Origin: an uncultured Bacteroidales bacterium
GTDB taxonomy: Bacteria; Bacteroidota; Bacteroidia; Bacteroidales; Muribaculaceae
Direction: 5' to 3'
Length of the DNA: 33,551 nucleotides
NCBI GenBank assembly: GCA_902792435.1
Contig: CADAZN010000038.1
Location: forward strand, 1 to 33,551
The notes beneath the pieces were generated by a model that worked only from the letters and a program-made list of their open reading frames with translations, made no database searches and was not told the DNA's origin. Shown here one piece after another: positions 1-8,049 of the stretch; position 1 is the stretch's first letter; each line of letters starts with the position of its first letter. A program made the translations under genes and the position numbers.

Positions 1-1013
1 ATCATTACGTTTGGATTATCAACTGTAACCCAAGACAGAGTATTGCTTCCTTCGAAGGCATGCTCGCCAATTGTAGTGGTATTATTTGTGTGCAACCCCT
101 CGATGGCAGTACCCACAAACCCATAATCAGGTATGCGCACTATGGACGATGGCAATTGGTCATAGTTGTAGGTATTGCTATTTGTCCAGTTATTGACCTG
201 CTTGAGCGATGAGCAACCCTGCAGCAACGGCATATTCGCAAGTGAAGCGTGATTATACATCATCAGCGTGTCAAGTTTTGTAAACCCATTGAAAACATCG
301 TCGACGCAGTACTTCACCGTTGCGCCGTCGATGGTAACGGGGACTGTCATACGGGTTTTATTGTTTTTGACGCCAACATATCCTGTGATTTGACAATCAG
401 TCCCGCTTCCGCTCATGGTCCAGCCTTTCTGTGCTGAGCTGGTGTGCATGTAGATGTAATCGCTTTCTGAGCCGCATCCCTTGTTGAGGTCGCATGGTGT
501 TGAACCGCCATTCTCTCCTACAGCACCACTTGCGGTGGAATTGAAAGAGATTGATTTTATGGCTGTTGAGCGATAGTTTTCATTGTCGTCGGTAGCAACG
601 TAAAGGTGTATGTAGGCACCTCCAGCGTTGCAGTTGAGGTCGCCCTTACTACTCTCAAAATCACTTCCGCCTACGTATTCCACAAGGTAATAGGTGCGAC
701 CATTGTGTGTGACTTCGTCGGGTGTTGAGCTGCTTGTTGATGTTCTGATATAGAAATCGGTAGCGAAATGGCCAGCATCATTGATTTGGTTGCTTCCTTT
801 AGTGTAGAGCAAAAAGATGTAGTCACTGCCTGTGCCACATCCCTTGTTAAGATCATAGTCGACCAGAATCCAGCCGTCGGCAATAAGCTCCGACTTCAGA
901 TAGTTTGTTTCGCTTTTTGTGCCTCCAATCAGCACCAGGCCGTCGACAAATTCTTCGGCGCAAACGCTTGTTGTGGCAAGCAGTGCCACAAGAATAAGTA
1001 AAATCTTTTTCAT
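1..1013 (-). CDS. BspA-like LRR surface protein, partial (3' end outside window)
   Basis: The frame is open from an ATG at 1013 to the left edge, giving about 337 residues with no stop. It starts with a signal peptide (MKKILLILVALLATTSVCAE). Residues about 22-195 carry three copies of a motif of the form DLNxGCGxxSDYIYxxY (the middle copy is DLNCNAGGAYIHLY), followed by leucine-rich-repeat-like text typical of BspA/LRR_5 proteins (DVFNGFTKLDTLMM, YGFVGTAIEGLHTNN, EHAFEGSNTLSWVTV). It is a clear paralogue of the next gene (1263-3194) and shares its promoter and upstream sequence. By analogy the missing C-terminus should hold more LRRs and a dockerin. BspA-like proteins are exported adhesins or ligand binders. 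The threefold motif resembles beta-prism (MABP-type) repeats, but that assignment is from motif memory only. Confidence 0.85.
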   Translation of the reverse strand, partial: MKKILLILVALLATTSVCAEEFVDGLVLIGGTKSETNYLKSELIADGWILVDYDLNKGCGTGSDYIFLLYTKGSNQINDAGHFATDFYIRTSTSSSTPDEVTHNGRTYYLVEYVGGSDFESSKGDLNCNAGGAYIHLYVATDDNENYRSTAIKSISFNSTASGAVGENGGSTPCDLNKGCGSESDYIYMHTSSAQKGWTMSGSGTDCQITGYVGVKNNKTRMTVPVTIDGATVKYCVDDVFNGFTKLDTLMMYNHASLANMPLLQGCSSLKQVNNWTNSNTYNYDQLPSSIVRIPDYGFVGTAIEGLHTNNTTTIGEHAFEGSNTLSWVTVDNPNVM

Positions 1014-1057
1014 GAGTGCATAATTTAGGGTTGTTAGTCAATCACTTATTTTGGTTG

Positions 1058-1089
1058 CGAATATAAACATTTTATTGCAAAAATGCAAA
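1058..1089 (-). promoter_or_regulatory. Bacteroidota-type promoter of the 1-1013 gene
   Basis: On the minus strand there is TTTG (1089-1086), a 20-base spacer, then TATATTCG (1065-1058), close to the Bacteroidota consensus TTTG-N20-TAnnTTTG. It lies about 45 bases upstream of the ATG at 1013 and is repeated exactly upstream of the next gene. Confidence 0.6.
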
Positions 1090-1149
1090 CATTTTAAAGG
1101 AAAAATTGCAATATTTAAAAAGAATACAAGGGAACAAGAAAACAAGGGG

Positions 1150-1195
1150 ACAAGAAAAAACAAGCGTGGGAGAATTGTCCTTGATTCCCCCACGC
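1150..1195 (-). terminator. Terminator of the BspA-like gene 1263-3194
   Basis: The inverted repeat GCGTGGG (1164-1170) / CCCACGC (1189-1195) is followed on the minus strand by the T-rich run TTGTTTTTTCTTG. It lies about 70 bases after the stop codon. Confidence 0.75.
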
Positions 1196-1262
1196 GGCAT
1201 TGTGAATTATTCATTAAAGAACACGTCAGCCCAACTATGAACTGTAAACTGTGAACTATGAA

Positions 1263-3194
1263 CTATTTCTTATTTCCCAGCAGGATATTGTATATCACTG
1301 TGATGTCAACAGTTGTGATGAAACCGTCACCGTCCACATCGCTGGTGGCTATGAAGGTCTCATCGCCGTTAAGCAGGTAGTTGTAGATACAGGTCACATC
1401 GGCAGTGGTCACTGCGCCATCGCAGTTCACGTCGCCAGGGACGTTAACAATAATCTCCTCCCAACCGGCATATAGCGTCATGTCGCCAGGAACTGCGGTG
1501 TTGAAATCCCACTGGTTGGTGCAAGCGGCATCGGTGTACCAGCCTGTGAAGTTGTAGCCATCGGCTACCAGAGGTTCGGGTTCATCCACCTTATCAAGGT
1601 TGCTCCACTGAATAGTCTTTGGATCGGGAGTTGAACCATGGCCATTGTTGTTGAAAATAACCATGCAGTGCCAGTGCTCAGTGAGGTTAGAAGTTCCGCC
1701 CTTCCACCAAGCGTCCTTAGTCACAGCGTCCCATTGCTGTTGGTTTCCGTCAAACCAAATGTTTCTCAAATTATAGCATCCATAGAAGGCCTCTTTGCCT
1801 ATAGAATGAAGAGTGGGTTCGAGATAAACATTATTAAGACCAAGACAATTCTCAAATTCATGCAGCCCGATTGAGTAAACATGCTCCAAAGTAATAGTTT
1901 TCATTGACTTTCCAAATCGTTTGGTAGCGATAATCTGCTTGTCGGGATAAGATTCCCACCAGTCGCCATATGAAGAAATTTTCAGGTTTGAATTAATCAG
2001 CTCCCAGTATAGCATATTATGGCTTGCTTCATTTGTTCCACCACACCAGCCGCAAGACCATGATGTGCCATTTTTAATAATCAAGTTTGGTGAATATATG
2101 TACATCAATGGATTCCAGTCTTCGATAGAACCTGGATAAGATACTTGGCAGTTTGAACTGATGTTTTCGAAAGCAGAATTTTCGATTAGGACGGGTGATG
2201 TGTTGAATGTGACAGATGACAGATTGTTACAGCCACTGAATGCATTAATTTTGACACTGGTAACAGCATCTAATGTTATTTCGTTAATTGCAGTGCCAGC
2301 GAAAGCAGAACTCGAAATGGTTTTCATGGATGGTGGTGTCAGGTAATCAGTATTTGAAGTTCTGACATTGTAAAAATTTGAGCAGCCTTGCATCGACGGC
2401 ATTTCATCAATGATTGTCTCACCAAAGAATTTTATAGTTTCAAGGTTTGAGAACCCATTAAACACTGGTCCAGAGAAGCCAATCACCGTGGCCCCATCGA
2501 TGAAAACGGGCGCTACAATGTTGGTTATAAGAGACTTTGGACCTTCAAATCCCTTGATATAGCATTGGTCGCCTGCATAGTTCGTTGTGTATATCCATCC
2601 AGGAGCTCTTTCGGCGTGCATATAGATGTAGTCACTGCCTGAGCCACAGCCGGTGTTGAGGTCATAGCCTGTGGTTCCCTCCATAGTAGTCACTCCACCG
2701 TCGGCTGTAGTGTTGAAGGATATTGATTTAACAGTGCCGTAGTCACGGCCTTGGGAGGGATAATCTTTAGTGTAGTAGAGATGGATGGTGGCGCTACCCG
2801 AGCCGCAATGGCTGTTCAGGTCACCCTTGGTGCCCTTGAAATATTCACCGCCATCGAAAGGCACTAGGTAACAGATGCGGCCATCTGTGTTAACGATATG
2901 GTCAGGAGCGGTGTCATCGTAGGTCCTAATCACAAATTTGGTGATGAAAGCACCAGAGCTAACTGTGGACTCATCAGCCTTCTTATAAAGCATGTAGATG
3001 TAATCGCTGCCCGATCCACAGCCAGAATTCAGGTCCTGGTCGATGACCGTCCAGCCCAGATTGGAATAAGTGCTCTTCAGCATGTTTACCTCGTTCAATG
3101 TGCCGCCAATTACCATCACGTCGGTGATGTACTCCTCGGCCCATACAGTAGTGGTAGCAAGCAAAGCCACCAGTAATAGTAAAATCTTTTTCAT
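1263..3194 (-). CDS. BspA-like LRR protein with InlB-type repeat and dockerin
   Basis: 643 residues. There is a signal peptide at 1-19. Three motif copies, DLNSGCGSGSDYIYMLY (54-70), DLNSHCGSGSATIHLYY (125-141) and DLNTGCGSGSDYIYMH (178-193), form an N-terminal threefold repeat reminiscent of a beta-prism. LRR_5/BspA-like repeats follow at about 215-500 (SSSAFAGTAINEITL, GKEAFYGCYNLRNIWF). A Listeria-Bacteroides repeat (InlB B-repeat/Flg_new) lies at about 511-578, with NGYNFTGWYTD-like text. The C-terminus is a type I dockerin at about 586-641 with two calcium loops (DVNCDGAVTTAD and DVDGDGFITTVD). The expected role is an exported surface adhesin or scaffold-bound ligand binder; the ligand is unknown. 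It has its own promoter (3243-3274) and terminator (1150-1195), so it is probably monocistronic. Confidence 0.9.
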   Translation of the reverse strand: MKKILLLLVALLATTTVWAEEYITDVMVIGGTLNEVNMLKSTYSNLGWTVIDQDLNSGCGSGSDYIYMLYKKADESTVSSGAFITKFVIRTYDDTAPDHIVNTDGRICYLVPFDGGEYFKGTKGDLNSHCGSGSATIHLYYTKDYPSQGRDYGTVKSISFNTTADGGVTTMEGTTGYDLNTGCGSGSDYIYMHAERAPGWIYTTNYAGDQCYIKGFEGPKSLITNIVAPVFIDGATVIGFSGPVFNGFSNLETIKFFGETIIDEMPSMQGCSNFYNVRTSNTDYLTPPSMKTISSSAFAGTAINEITLDAVTSVKINAFSGCNNLSSVTFNTSPVLIENSAFENISSNCQVSYPGSIEDWNPLMYIYSPNLIIKNGTSWSCGWCGGTNEASHNMLYWELINSNLKISSYGDWWESYPDKQIIATKRFGKSMKTITLEHVYSIGLHEFENCLGLNNVYLEPTLHSIGKEAFYGCYNLRNIWFDGNQQQWDAVTKDAWWKGGTSNLTEHWHCMVIFNNNGHGSTPDPKTIQWSNLDKVDEPEPLVADGYNFTGWYTDAACTNQWDFNTAVPGDMTLYAGWEEIIVNVPGDVNCDGAVTTADVTCIYNYLLNGDETFIATSDVDGDGFITTVDITVIYNILLGNKK

Positions 3195-3242
3195 AAGTGT
3201 TTGGGTTTAATGGGTTATTATTAATATCATTCATTTTGGTTG

Positions 3243-3274
3243 CGAATATAAACAATTTATTGCAAAAATGCAAA
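3243..3274 (-). promoter_or_regulatory. Promoter of the BspA-like gene 1263-3194
   Basis: Minus-strand TTTG (3274-3271), a 20-base spacer and TATATTCG (3250-3243), about 50 bases upstream of the ATG at 3194. It is identical to the promoter at 1058-1089. Confidence 0.6.
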
Positions 3275-3344
3275 CATTTTAAAGAAAAAATCGCAATATT
3301 TAAAAAGAATACAAGGGAACAAGAAAACAAGGGGACAAGAAGAC

Positions 3345-3388
3345 GAGACAAAACAAGCGTGGGAGAATTGTCCTTAATTCCCCCACGC
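3345..3388 (-). terminator. Terminator of the C10 peptidase gene 3442-6276
   Basis: The inverted repeat GCGTGGG (3357-3363) / CCCACGC (3382-3388) is followed on the minus strand by TTGTTTTGTCTC. The T-tract is interrupted and so weaker than in the first copy. Confidence 0.6.
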
Positions 3389-3441
3389 AGCATTATGCAT
3401 TAAAGAACGCGTCAGCCCAACTATGAACTGTAAACTATGAA

Positions 3442-6276
3442 CTATTTCTTGTTACCGAGCAGGATGTTGTAGATTGCAGTAATATCGACGGTTGTGATGA
3501 AACCGTCGCCGTCCACATCGCTGGTGGCGATGAAGGTTTCATCACCGTTAAGCAGGTAGTTGTAGATGGCGGTGATGTCGATGGTTGTCACCTCGCCGTC
3601 TCCGTTAACGTCGCCATACACTCCACCGGCAAGGGTGGTAACCTCCATCTTGTTGGACCACTCGCCATGAATGTTGCCCCTCACGGCACGCACGTCAAAG
3701 AGGTAGGTGGTGGCGGGCTGCAATCCAGTGACGGCATAACTAAGGCCGGTAATGCCCGAGATAATCCTTTCGTCAAGGTCTCTGGTCGAGGATTTGGGTA
3801 TCACGCGCAGTGTGTAGCTTGTGGCGCTCGGGCACTGAGTCCAGTTGGCGGTGAATCCGTCGGCCTTCACCTCGGTTGCCGCTGTGGCTATAGGTGTCTC
3901 AAGGGCATTGAGCGGAGTCTTGAAGCCTATCTCATAGAGCTTGGAGAAGTCGTTGAAGATTGCCACCTTATAAATGACGCTCGGGTCGAGAGGGTCCGAT
4001 GCCAGCACCTCTGCGGTGTTGGTAGTGGTGTTTTGCTTGGTCTGAATAGCGGTTTCGCTTGGGGTGACGGTGCCGTCGTCATTGAGGGTGCACTCATAGA
4101 TGTACATCTTCAACGGATAGGTCGAGTTGCTGCGGTTCACTGCCAGCTGCTTAACTTGCGAGCAGTTGGTCACAAAGAACGTTTGGCAATCCTCGCTCCA
4201 GTCGGCAAATTGTCCCTCGCCGGCAAAATAGCTTGCGCTGCCGGGGAACACGTCGATGGCTGTCCATGTTGCTGAGCCAGTCCTCACAGTGCCCGCATTG
4301 GTGAACCAGTTCTGTGTGGCGTCGGCCTTTATCACGCCATAGTTAGAAACGGTTAGCCAAGCGCATTCTTGGCTTTCATACTCGGTATATCTGTAGAGAT
4401 TACGAATGTCGCTGGTGTTCCATCCTGCCTCATCGATGGTCTCATATTTTGAGATGTCGAGATATGGGTCACTTGCGGTGTTGCCTTCGTTGGCTTTTCC
4501 GCTGAGCTCAACTGTCACGCTCTCGGCACCATTGCTGCTAAGCACCAATGAGCCCGAGAATCGGCCCTCGACCGATGGCTGGAACGTGACAGCCACCTCA
4601 ACTGGGGTGTCGAGATTGACGCTGCTTTGAGGAATTGTCGTTGGCGAAACTATGAACACGCCGTTGTTGTCGTTGAGTGTCAATGTCACGTCGCTAGTGA
4701 GATATACGCCCTTGAGGCTGATTGTCTTGGTGATGGGGCGCTTGAGCGATGTGGTATAGTCGAGTGAAGTGGGCTCTACCATGAGGGTGGGCACATGTGG
4801 CCGTGCCACACCTGTGATGGGTACAACCACCGTCTCTACATCCTCGTCGGCACATGAGAGGGTGAGGGTCGCGCTGGTCGAGCCAGCCTGGGTGGGAGCA
4901 TAGGTGACAACCACGTCAACACCGCTTGCTGCCTCTTCGGCAGTGATGGTGGTGTGACTCACGCTGTAGGCATTATCGCCGCTGAACGCAACGTTGATGT
5001 TGCTCTCGATGTTGTGGGCTTTAATTCGCACCGCTTGGGTGTAGGTCTCGCCGGCAAAGCCCTGGAAGTCGACAGTAGAGGGCGTTGCCCTGATAATGCC
5101 TACCGAAGGCTGAACACCGATAATCATTATCTGATTCAGGTTGAAGTTGGCGCCTGTGTCATCGATAAAGGCATTCAAGGCACACCAGGCGTTGCCCTCA
5201 CCGCTCCAACCGAAGTTGACGTGATACTTGTTGGTGCTAGAGTCATAGCCGTCGACGTTGAAGGCGTGGCCACCAGCAGTGCCGGCAGTGCCAAGATAAA
5301 CTATAGGTCGTCCTTCTATTATCTCCTCTTGAATGAGAGCTGCCCAGCTGGCGTCGTTGAAATTTTCCTTTTGAACCATGCGAGTGGTTGCCTCATCGTA
5401 GCCAAAGCCTATGAACATATCGGCAATAATCTGGGCGTTGGCGGTGTAGATGCCGCTGCCTCCTGCCTCGGGAGTGCCATACTTCATGTGCTCGGCCTGA
5501 CCTACATAGCGCATCAGCGTGGCAACAGCATTGGCTTGAGCGGTAGTGTAGCCAGTGGCGTGAGAGCTGGTGTAGTCGTCAATCATGTTGTCCCAGTCAA
5601 AGGTTACAGCTGGCAAGGCAGGATAGGTGTAGTTCACGCTGGTCCATGTGCCTATTTCAAGAACTCCATCATAGGCAGGAACGGGACCAACCTGCTCAAC
5701 TGGATACTTCCAGTAGTAGAGAACCATCGATGCCGAGGTGGCTGGGCAACCGGTGTAGCACATATAGTTTGTGCCGTTGTAGTTAAACTTGCATTGGTTC
5801 CAGTAAGGCGCCTCTTGATCCCAAAGGGCCGTGAGCAGTGGACCAATGGTTGTCTCATTTGCTTTTGGCGACTTGTGGGTCGTGAGCTTGTTGACCTTGG
5901 CTTCGGGGTGAGCGAGCAGCCAGTCGAGCTGCACCTTGTAGCCGTCGAGCCACGCCTGCATGTTGGCGGGAATGCGGTCGAGGTTTAGAGGCTTGTCGCC
6001 ATAGGCGAGGATTTCCTCGGCGCGGTCGTCGCCCGACACGATGACATAGGATGTCTCGGTGTTGAAGATGTAATACACAGGAGCCTTGGCGGTCTCGCCC
6101 ATCTCGGTCTTGATAAGTGTGACATCGGCAGCTCCAGGTGCCATAATCTTGCCGGCATACACTTTTTGAGCAAGGTATTGCTCGGCCTTAGTCTTAGCTG
6201 TTAATACATCAACAGGTGCTGCCATCAGCTGCAACGCAACTGCCATGACAGTGAGTAGTGATAATAGCTTTTTCAT
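3442..6276 (-). CDS. C10 (streptopain-like) cysteine peptidase with dockerin
   Basis: 944 residues from the ATG at 6276. An upstream in-frame extension to 6414 is rejected because it would bury the signal peptide MKKLLSLLTVMAVALQLMAA and overlap the promoter. A C10 propeptide spans about 21-125 (YYIFNTETSYVIVSGDDRAE). The catalytic domain at about 140-390 has the nucleophile Cys177 in CYTGCPATSAS, His337 in GGHAFNVDGYD and Trp357 in VNFGWSGE. Two Ig-like repeats (about 400-490 and 495-595), the TIDEAG module (about 599-789), an uninterrupted FN3 domain (about 790-885) and a dockerin (about 887-944) follow. It is a secreted zymogen whose propeptide is presumably removed by proteolysis, as in SpeB. 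It is the only chassis protein here whose FN3 has no inserted domain. The peptidase family is certain; the substrate is unknown. Confidence 0.93.
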   Translation of the reverse strand: MKKLLSLLTVMAVALQLMAAPVDVLTAKTKAEQYLAQKVYAGKIMAPGAADVTLIKTEMGETAKAPVYYIFNTETSYVIVSGDDRAEEILAYGDKPLNLDRIPANMQAWLDGYKVQLDWLLAHPEAKVNKLTTHKSPKANETTIGPLLTALWDQEAPYWNQCKFNYNGTNYMCYTGCPATSASMVLYYWKYPVEQVGPVPAYDGVLEIGTWTSVNYTYPALPAVTFDWDNMIDDYTSSHATGYTTAQANAVATLMRYVGQAEHMKYGTPEAGGSGIYTANAQIIADMFIGFGYDEATTRMVQKENFNDASWAALIQEEIIEGRPIVYLGTAGTAGGHAFNVDGYDSSTNKYHVNFGWSGEGNAWCALNAFIDDTGANFNLNQIMIIGVQPSVGIIRATPSTVDFQGFAGETYTQAVRIKAHNIESNINVAFSGDNAYSVSHTTITAEEAASGVDVVVTYAPTQAGSTSATLTLSCADEDVETVVVPITGVARPHVPTLMVEPTSLDYTTSLKRPITKTISLKGVYLTSDVTLTLNDNNGVFIVSPTTIPQSSVNLDTPVEVAVTFQPSVEGRFSGSLVLSSNGAESVTVELSGKANEGNTASDPYLDISKYETIDEAGWNTSDIRNLYRYTEYESQECAWLTVSNYGVIKADATQNWFTNAGTVRTGSATWTAIDVFPGSASYFAGEGQFADWSEDCQTFFVTNCSQVKQLAVNRSNSTYPLKMYIYECTLNDDGTVTPSETAIQTKQNTTTNTAEVLASDPLDPSVIYKVAIFNDFSKLYEIGFKTPLNALETPIATAATEVKADGFTANWTQCPSATSYTLRVIPKSSTRDLDERIISGITGLSYAVTGLQPATTYLFDVRAVRGNIHGEWSNKMEVTTLAGGVYGDVNGDGEVTTIDITAIYNYLLNGDETFIATSDVDGDGFITTVDITAIYNILLGNKK

Positions 6277-6363
6277 TGATGTTTTTATAGTATAGTTTGT
6301 TAAGATAATTTCTAATTTGTAGGGACGAGGACTACCTCGTCCGCAGTCTGAATAAATAGCCTT

Positions 6364-6394
6364 CAAAAATACAAAAAAATTATTATTATGCCAA
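6364..6394 (-). promoter_or_regulatory. Promoter of the C10 gene 3442-6276
   Basis: On the minus strand TTG (6394-6392), a 20-base spacer and TATTTTTG (6371-6364) are followed directly by AAGGCTATTTAT. This downstream sequence is shared with the other C10 promoters. The leader is about 85 bases. Confidence 0.6.
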
Positions 6395-6474
6395 TTTTTT
6401 CGACAATCATTCAACGAATACTCATTTTTATTTACTATTTCACTGCTTTATTCATATATAATTAATTTTTTTAT

Positions 6475-6482
6475 TAACTTTG
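6475..6482 (+). promoter_or_regulatory. Probable -7 element of the first DUF285 gene
   Basis: TAACTTTG fits TAnnTTTG and lies 47 bases before the ATG at 6530. The -33 position (TTCA) is weak. The base run after it (AAGCG) resembles that of the minus-strand peptidase promoters. Confidence 0.5.
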
Positions 6483-6529
6483 AAGCGATAAAATAGAATC
6501 AAGCTTAATAACTCAAAAACGACATACTT

Positions 6530-7993
6530 ATGAAACGATTATTTCTTCTCTTAGTGACAATGACGGCGTGCGTCGCTGCGTGGGCGGCCGAACCTTATGT
6601 GGTATATACCCCAGATAACACCACACTCACCTTTTATTACGGCACGAAACCCAGTGGGGCTTATGGTTTGAATGACGGGCAGTCTTTGACAGAATGGTAC
6701 GATATTGGCCCCTATGTAACGCGAGTGGTTTTCGACCCATCATTTGCGCAGGCCCGCCCCACCAGTACCGCTTACTGGTTTTCTGAGATGTATAAGCTCA
6801 CAACTATTATTGGTATAGATTATCTCAACACCAGCGAGGTGGAATATATGTCTTATATGTTCTCCAACTGCAAAAAACTAACGAACTTGGACTTGAGGGG
6901 ATTCAACACATCGAAAGTAACTATCTTTCAGCTCATGTTCAACTATTGCACTAATCTCACCTCTTTAGATTTGAGCAGTTTCAACACATCAAAAACGTTG
7001 ACTATGTTTAAAATGTTTTATGGATGTTCTAATCTCACCACCATCTTTGTGAGTAACAATTGGACTACACAAGCTTTATTTCCTTCTTATTCGAGTGACG
7101 TTTTCACGGACTGTACTAAACTCGTTGGCGGTGCAGGCACCACCTATGATCCCAACCATGTTGACTTTAATTATGCCCACATCGACGGTGGTCCCAGCAA
7201 TCCAGGCTACTTGACTAGCGCAACTAGCATAACTTACGACCTGTGGGTTAACGGAGTGCAGGTGACTGGTGCCAATTGCAACAATCTCAGCAGCATTGAA
7301 GGTGTGAGCGGCACTGTAACCTACAATCCATCGTCCAAGACTCTCACACTTGATAATGCCAGGCTGAGCTGTGGCGAGACAAGCAATGGAGCCTGCATAA
7401 GAAGTAGCATCGACGGACTGACCATTAATGTGAAGGGCACAAGTAGCATCTTAGTAACGCCATCTGGCACCAATATGAATGGGATGGTGCTGTCAAACAC
7501 CACGATAACAGGCACCGATACACTTGGCGTGCAAGGAAGGAAATCAGGCATCACGATAGTTAGTGGCAAAACCCTCACGGTTAACAATCTACATTGCTTG
7601 ATAGCCCGAGGCTCCTATGGCATTTATGCATCGAGCCCTACCAATACTCGACTGGTGATGAAGGGTAGCGGAACTAATGTTATTGCAACTGGCGGTTCGG
7701 GTGCGATACGCAACATGGAAGAATTGGTTTTGGAGGACGGGTTGAGAATCACCGAACCCGTTGGAGGGTATTTTGCGGGTGGAATCCTGTATGATGCCAG
7801 CGGCAATGTGGCGACTCGAGCTACCATCAGCGGCATGCTTGGCGATGTGAACGGTGACGGCACAGTGACAGCGGCCGACATTACAGCACTCTATGATGTC
7901 CTGCTCAACAATGACTACAGCCACGTTGTCAACGGTGACCAAACTGGCGACAACATCATCACCGCCGCCGACGTGACTGCATTGTTGCATTAG
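6530..7993 (+). CDS. DUF285 (BspA-like) repeat protein with truncated dockerin
   Basis: 487 residues with the signal peptide MKRLFLLLVTMTACVAAWAA. Residues about 60-230 hold 26-residue DUF285 repeats with the pattern LTSLDLSSFNTS..MF..C. A beta-rich section beginning YDLWVNGVQVTGAN (about 236-430) follows; it resembles the beta-helical carbohydrate-binding-like region found in many gut Bacteroidota proteins. The C-terminal dockerin (about 437-487) has loops DVNGDGTVTAAD and DQTGDNIITAAD but stops at ADVTALLH, so the last helix is shortened. It is a likely exported surface protein. It shares start region, signal peptide and dockerin with the next gene at 56 bases' distance, so the two are tandem duplicates and possibly co-transcribed. 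Confidence 0.88.
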   Translation: MKRLFLLLVTMTACVAAWAAEPYVVYTPDNTTLTFYYGTKPSGAYGLNDGQSLTEWYDIGPYVTRVVFDPSFAQARPTSTAYWFSEMYKLTTIIGIDYLNTSEVEYMSYMFSNCKKLTNLDLRGFNTSKVTIFQLMFNYCTNLTSLDLSSFNTSKTLTMFKMFYGCSNLTTIFVSNNWTTQALFPSYSSDVFTDCTKLVGGAGTTYDPNHVDFNYAHIDGGPSNPGYLTSATSITYDLWVNGVQVTGANCNNLSSIEGVSGTVTYNPSSKTLTLDNARLSCGETSNGACIRSSIDGLTINVKGTSSILVTPSGTNMNGMVLSNTTITGTDTLGVQGRKSGITIVSGKTLTVNNLHCLIARGSYGIYASSPTNTRLVMKGSGTNVIATGGSGAIRNMEELVLEDGLRITEPVGGYFAGGILYDASGNVATRATISGMLGDVNGDGTVTAADITALYDVLLNNDYSHVVNGDQTGDNIITAADVTALLH

Positions 7994-8049
7994 ATAGTGT
8001 TTTATTAAAGACAATTGCTCTCGAATATTAACTCAAAAACGATATACTT

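Larger units (their letters stand above)
1048..1262. repeat. Duplicated intergenic unit, copy 1
   Basis: This stretch of about 215 bases is nearly identical to 3233-3441. Both copies hold the promoter of one BspA/C10-neighbourhood gene and the terminator of the next, then a purine-rich run built from variants of ACAAGGGAACAAGAAAAC and a quasi-tandem run of AACTATGAACTGTAAAC next to the stop codon. The likely cause is a gene-plus-spacer tandem duplication. Confidence 0.85.
3233..3441. repeat. Duplicated intergenic unit, copy 2
   Basis: This is the partner of 1048-1262. It has the same order of elements: promoter, A-rich leader, ACAAGG-type purine repeats, a GCGTGGG hairpin, and the AACTATGAACTG run ending at the next stop codon. 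A few substitutions and short indels separate the two copies. Confidence 0.85.

Noticed and set aside
1201-1262. AACTATGAACTGTAAAC quasi-repeats as a regulatory array
   Set aside because: Only a few imperfect copies lie at the gene ends within the duplicated spacer, with no independent evidence of function.
4954-5988. Long open frames on the strand opposite the C10 and S8 genes (also 12025-13005, 13275-14276, 32132-32764)
   Set aside because: They mirror conserved coding sequence, recur at matching places in each paralogue, and lack domains or own promoters. They are shadows of real genes.
6277-6414. N-terminal extension of the C10 protein to an upstream ATG at 6414
   Set aside because: It would place 46 non-conserved residues before a perfect signal peptide and overlap the promoter at 6364-6394.
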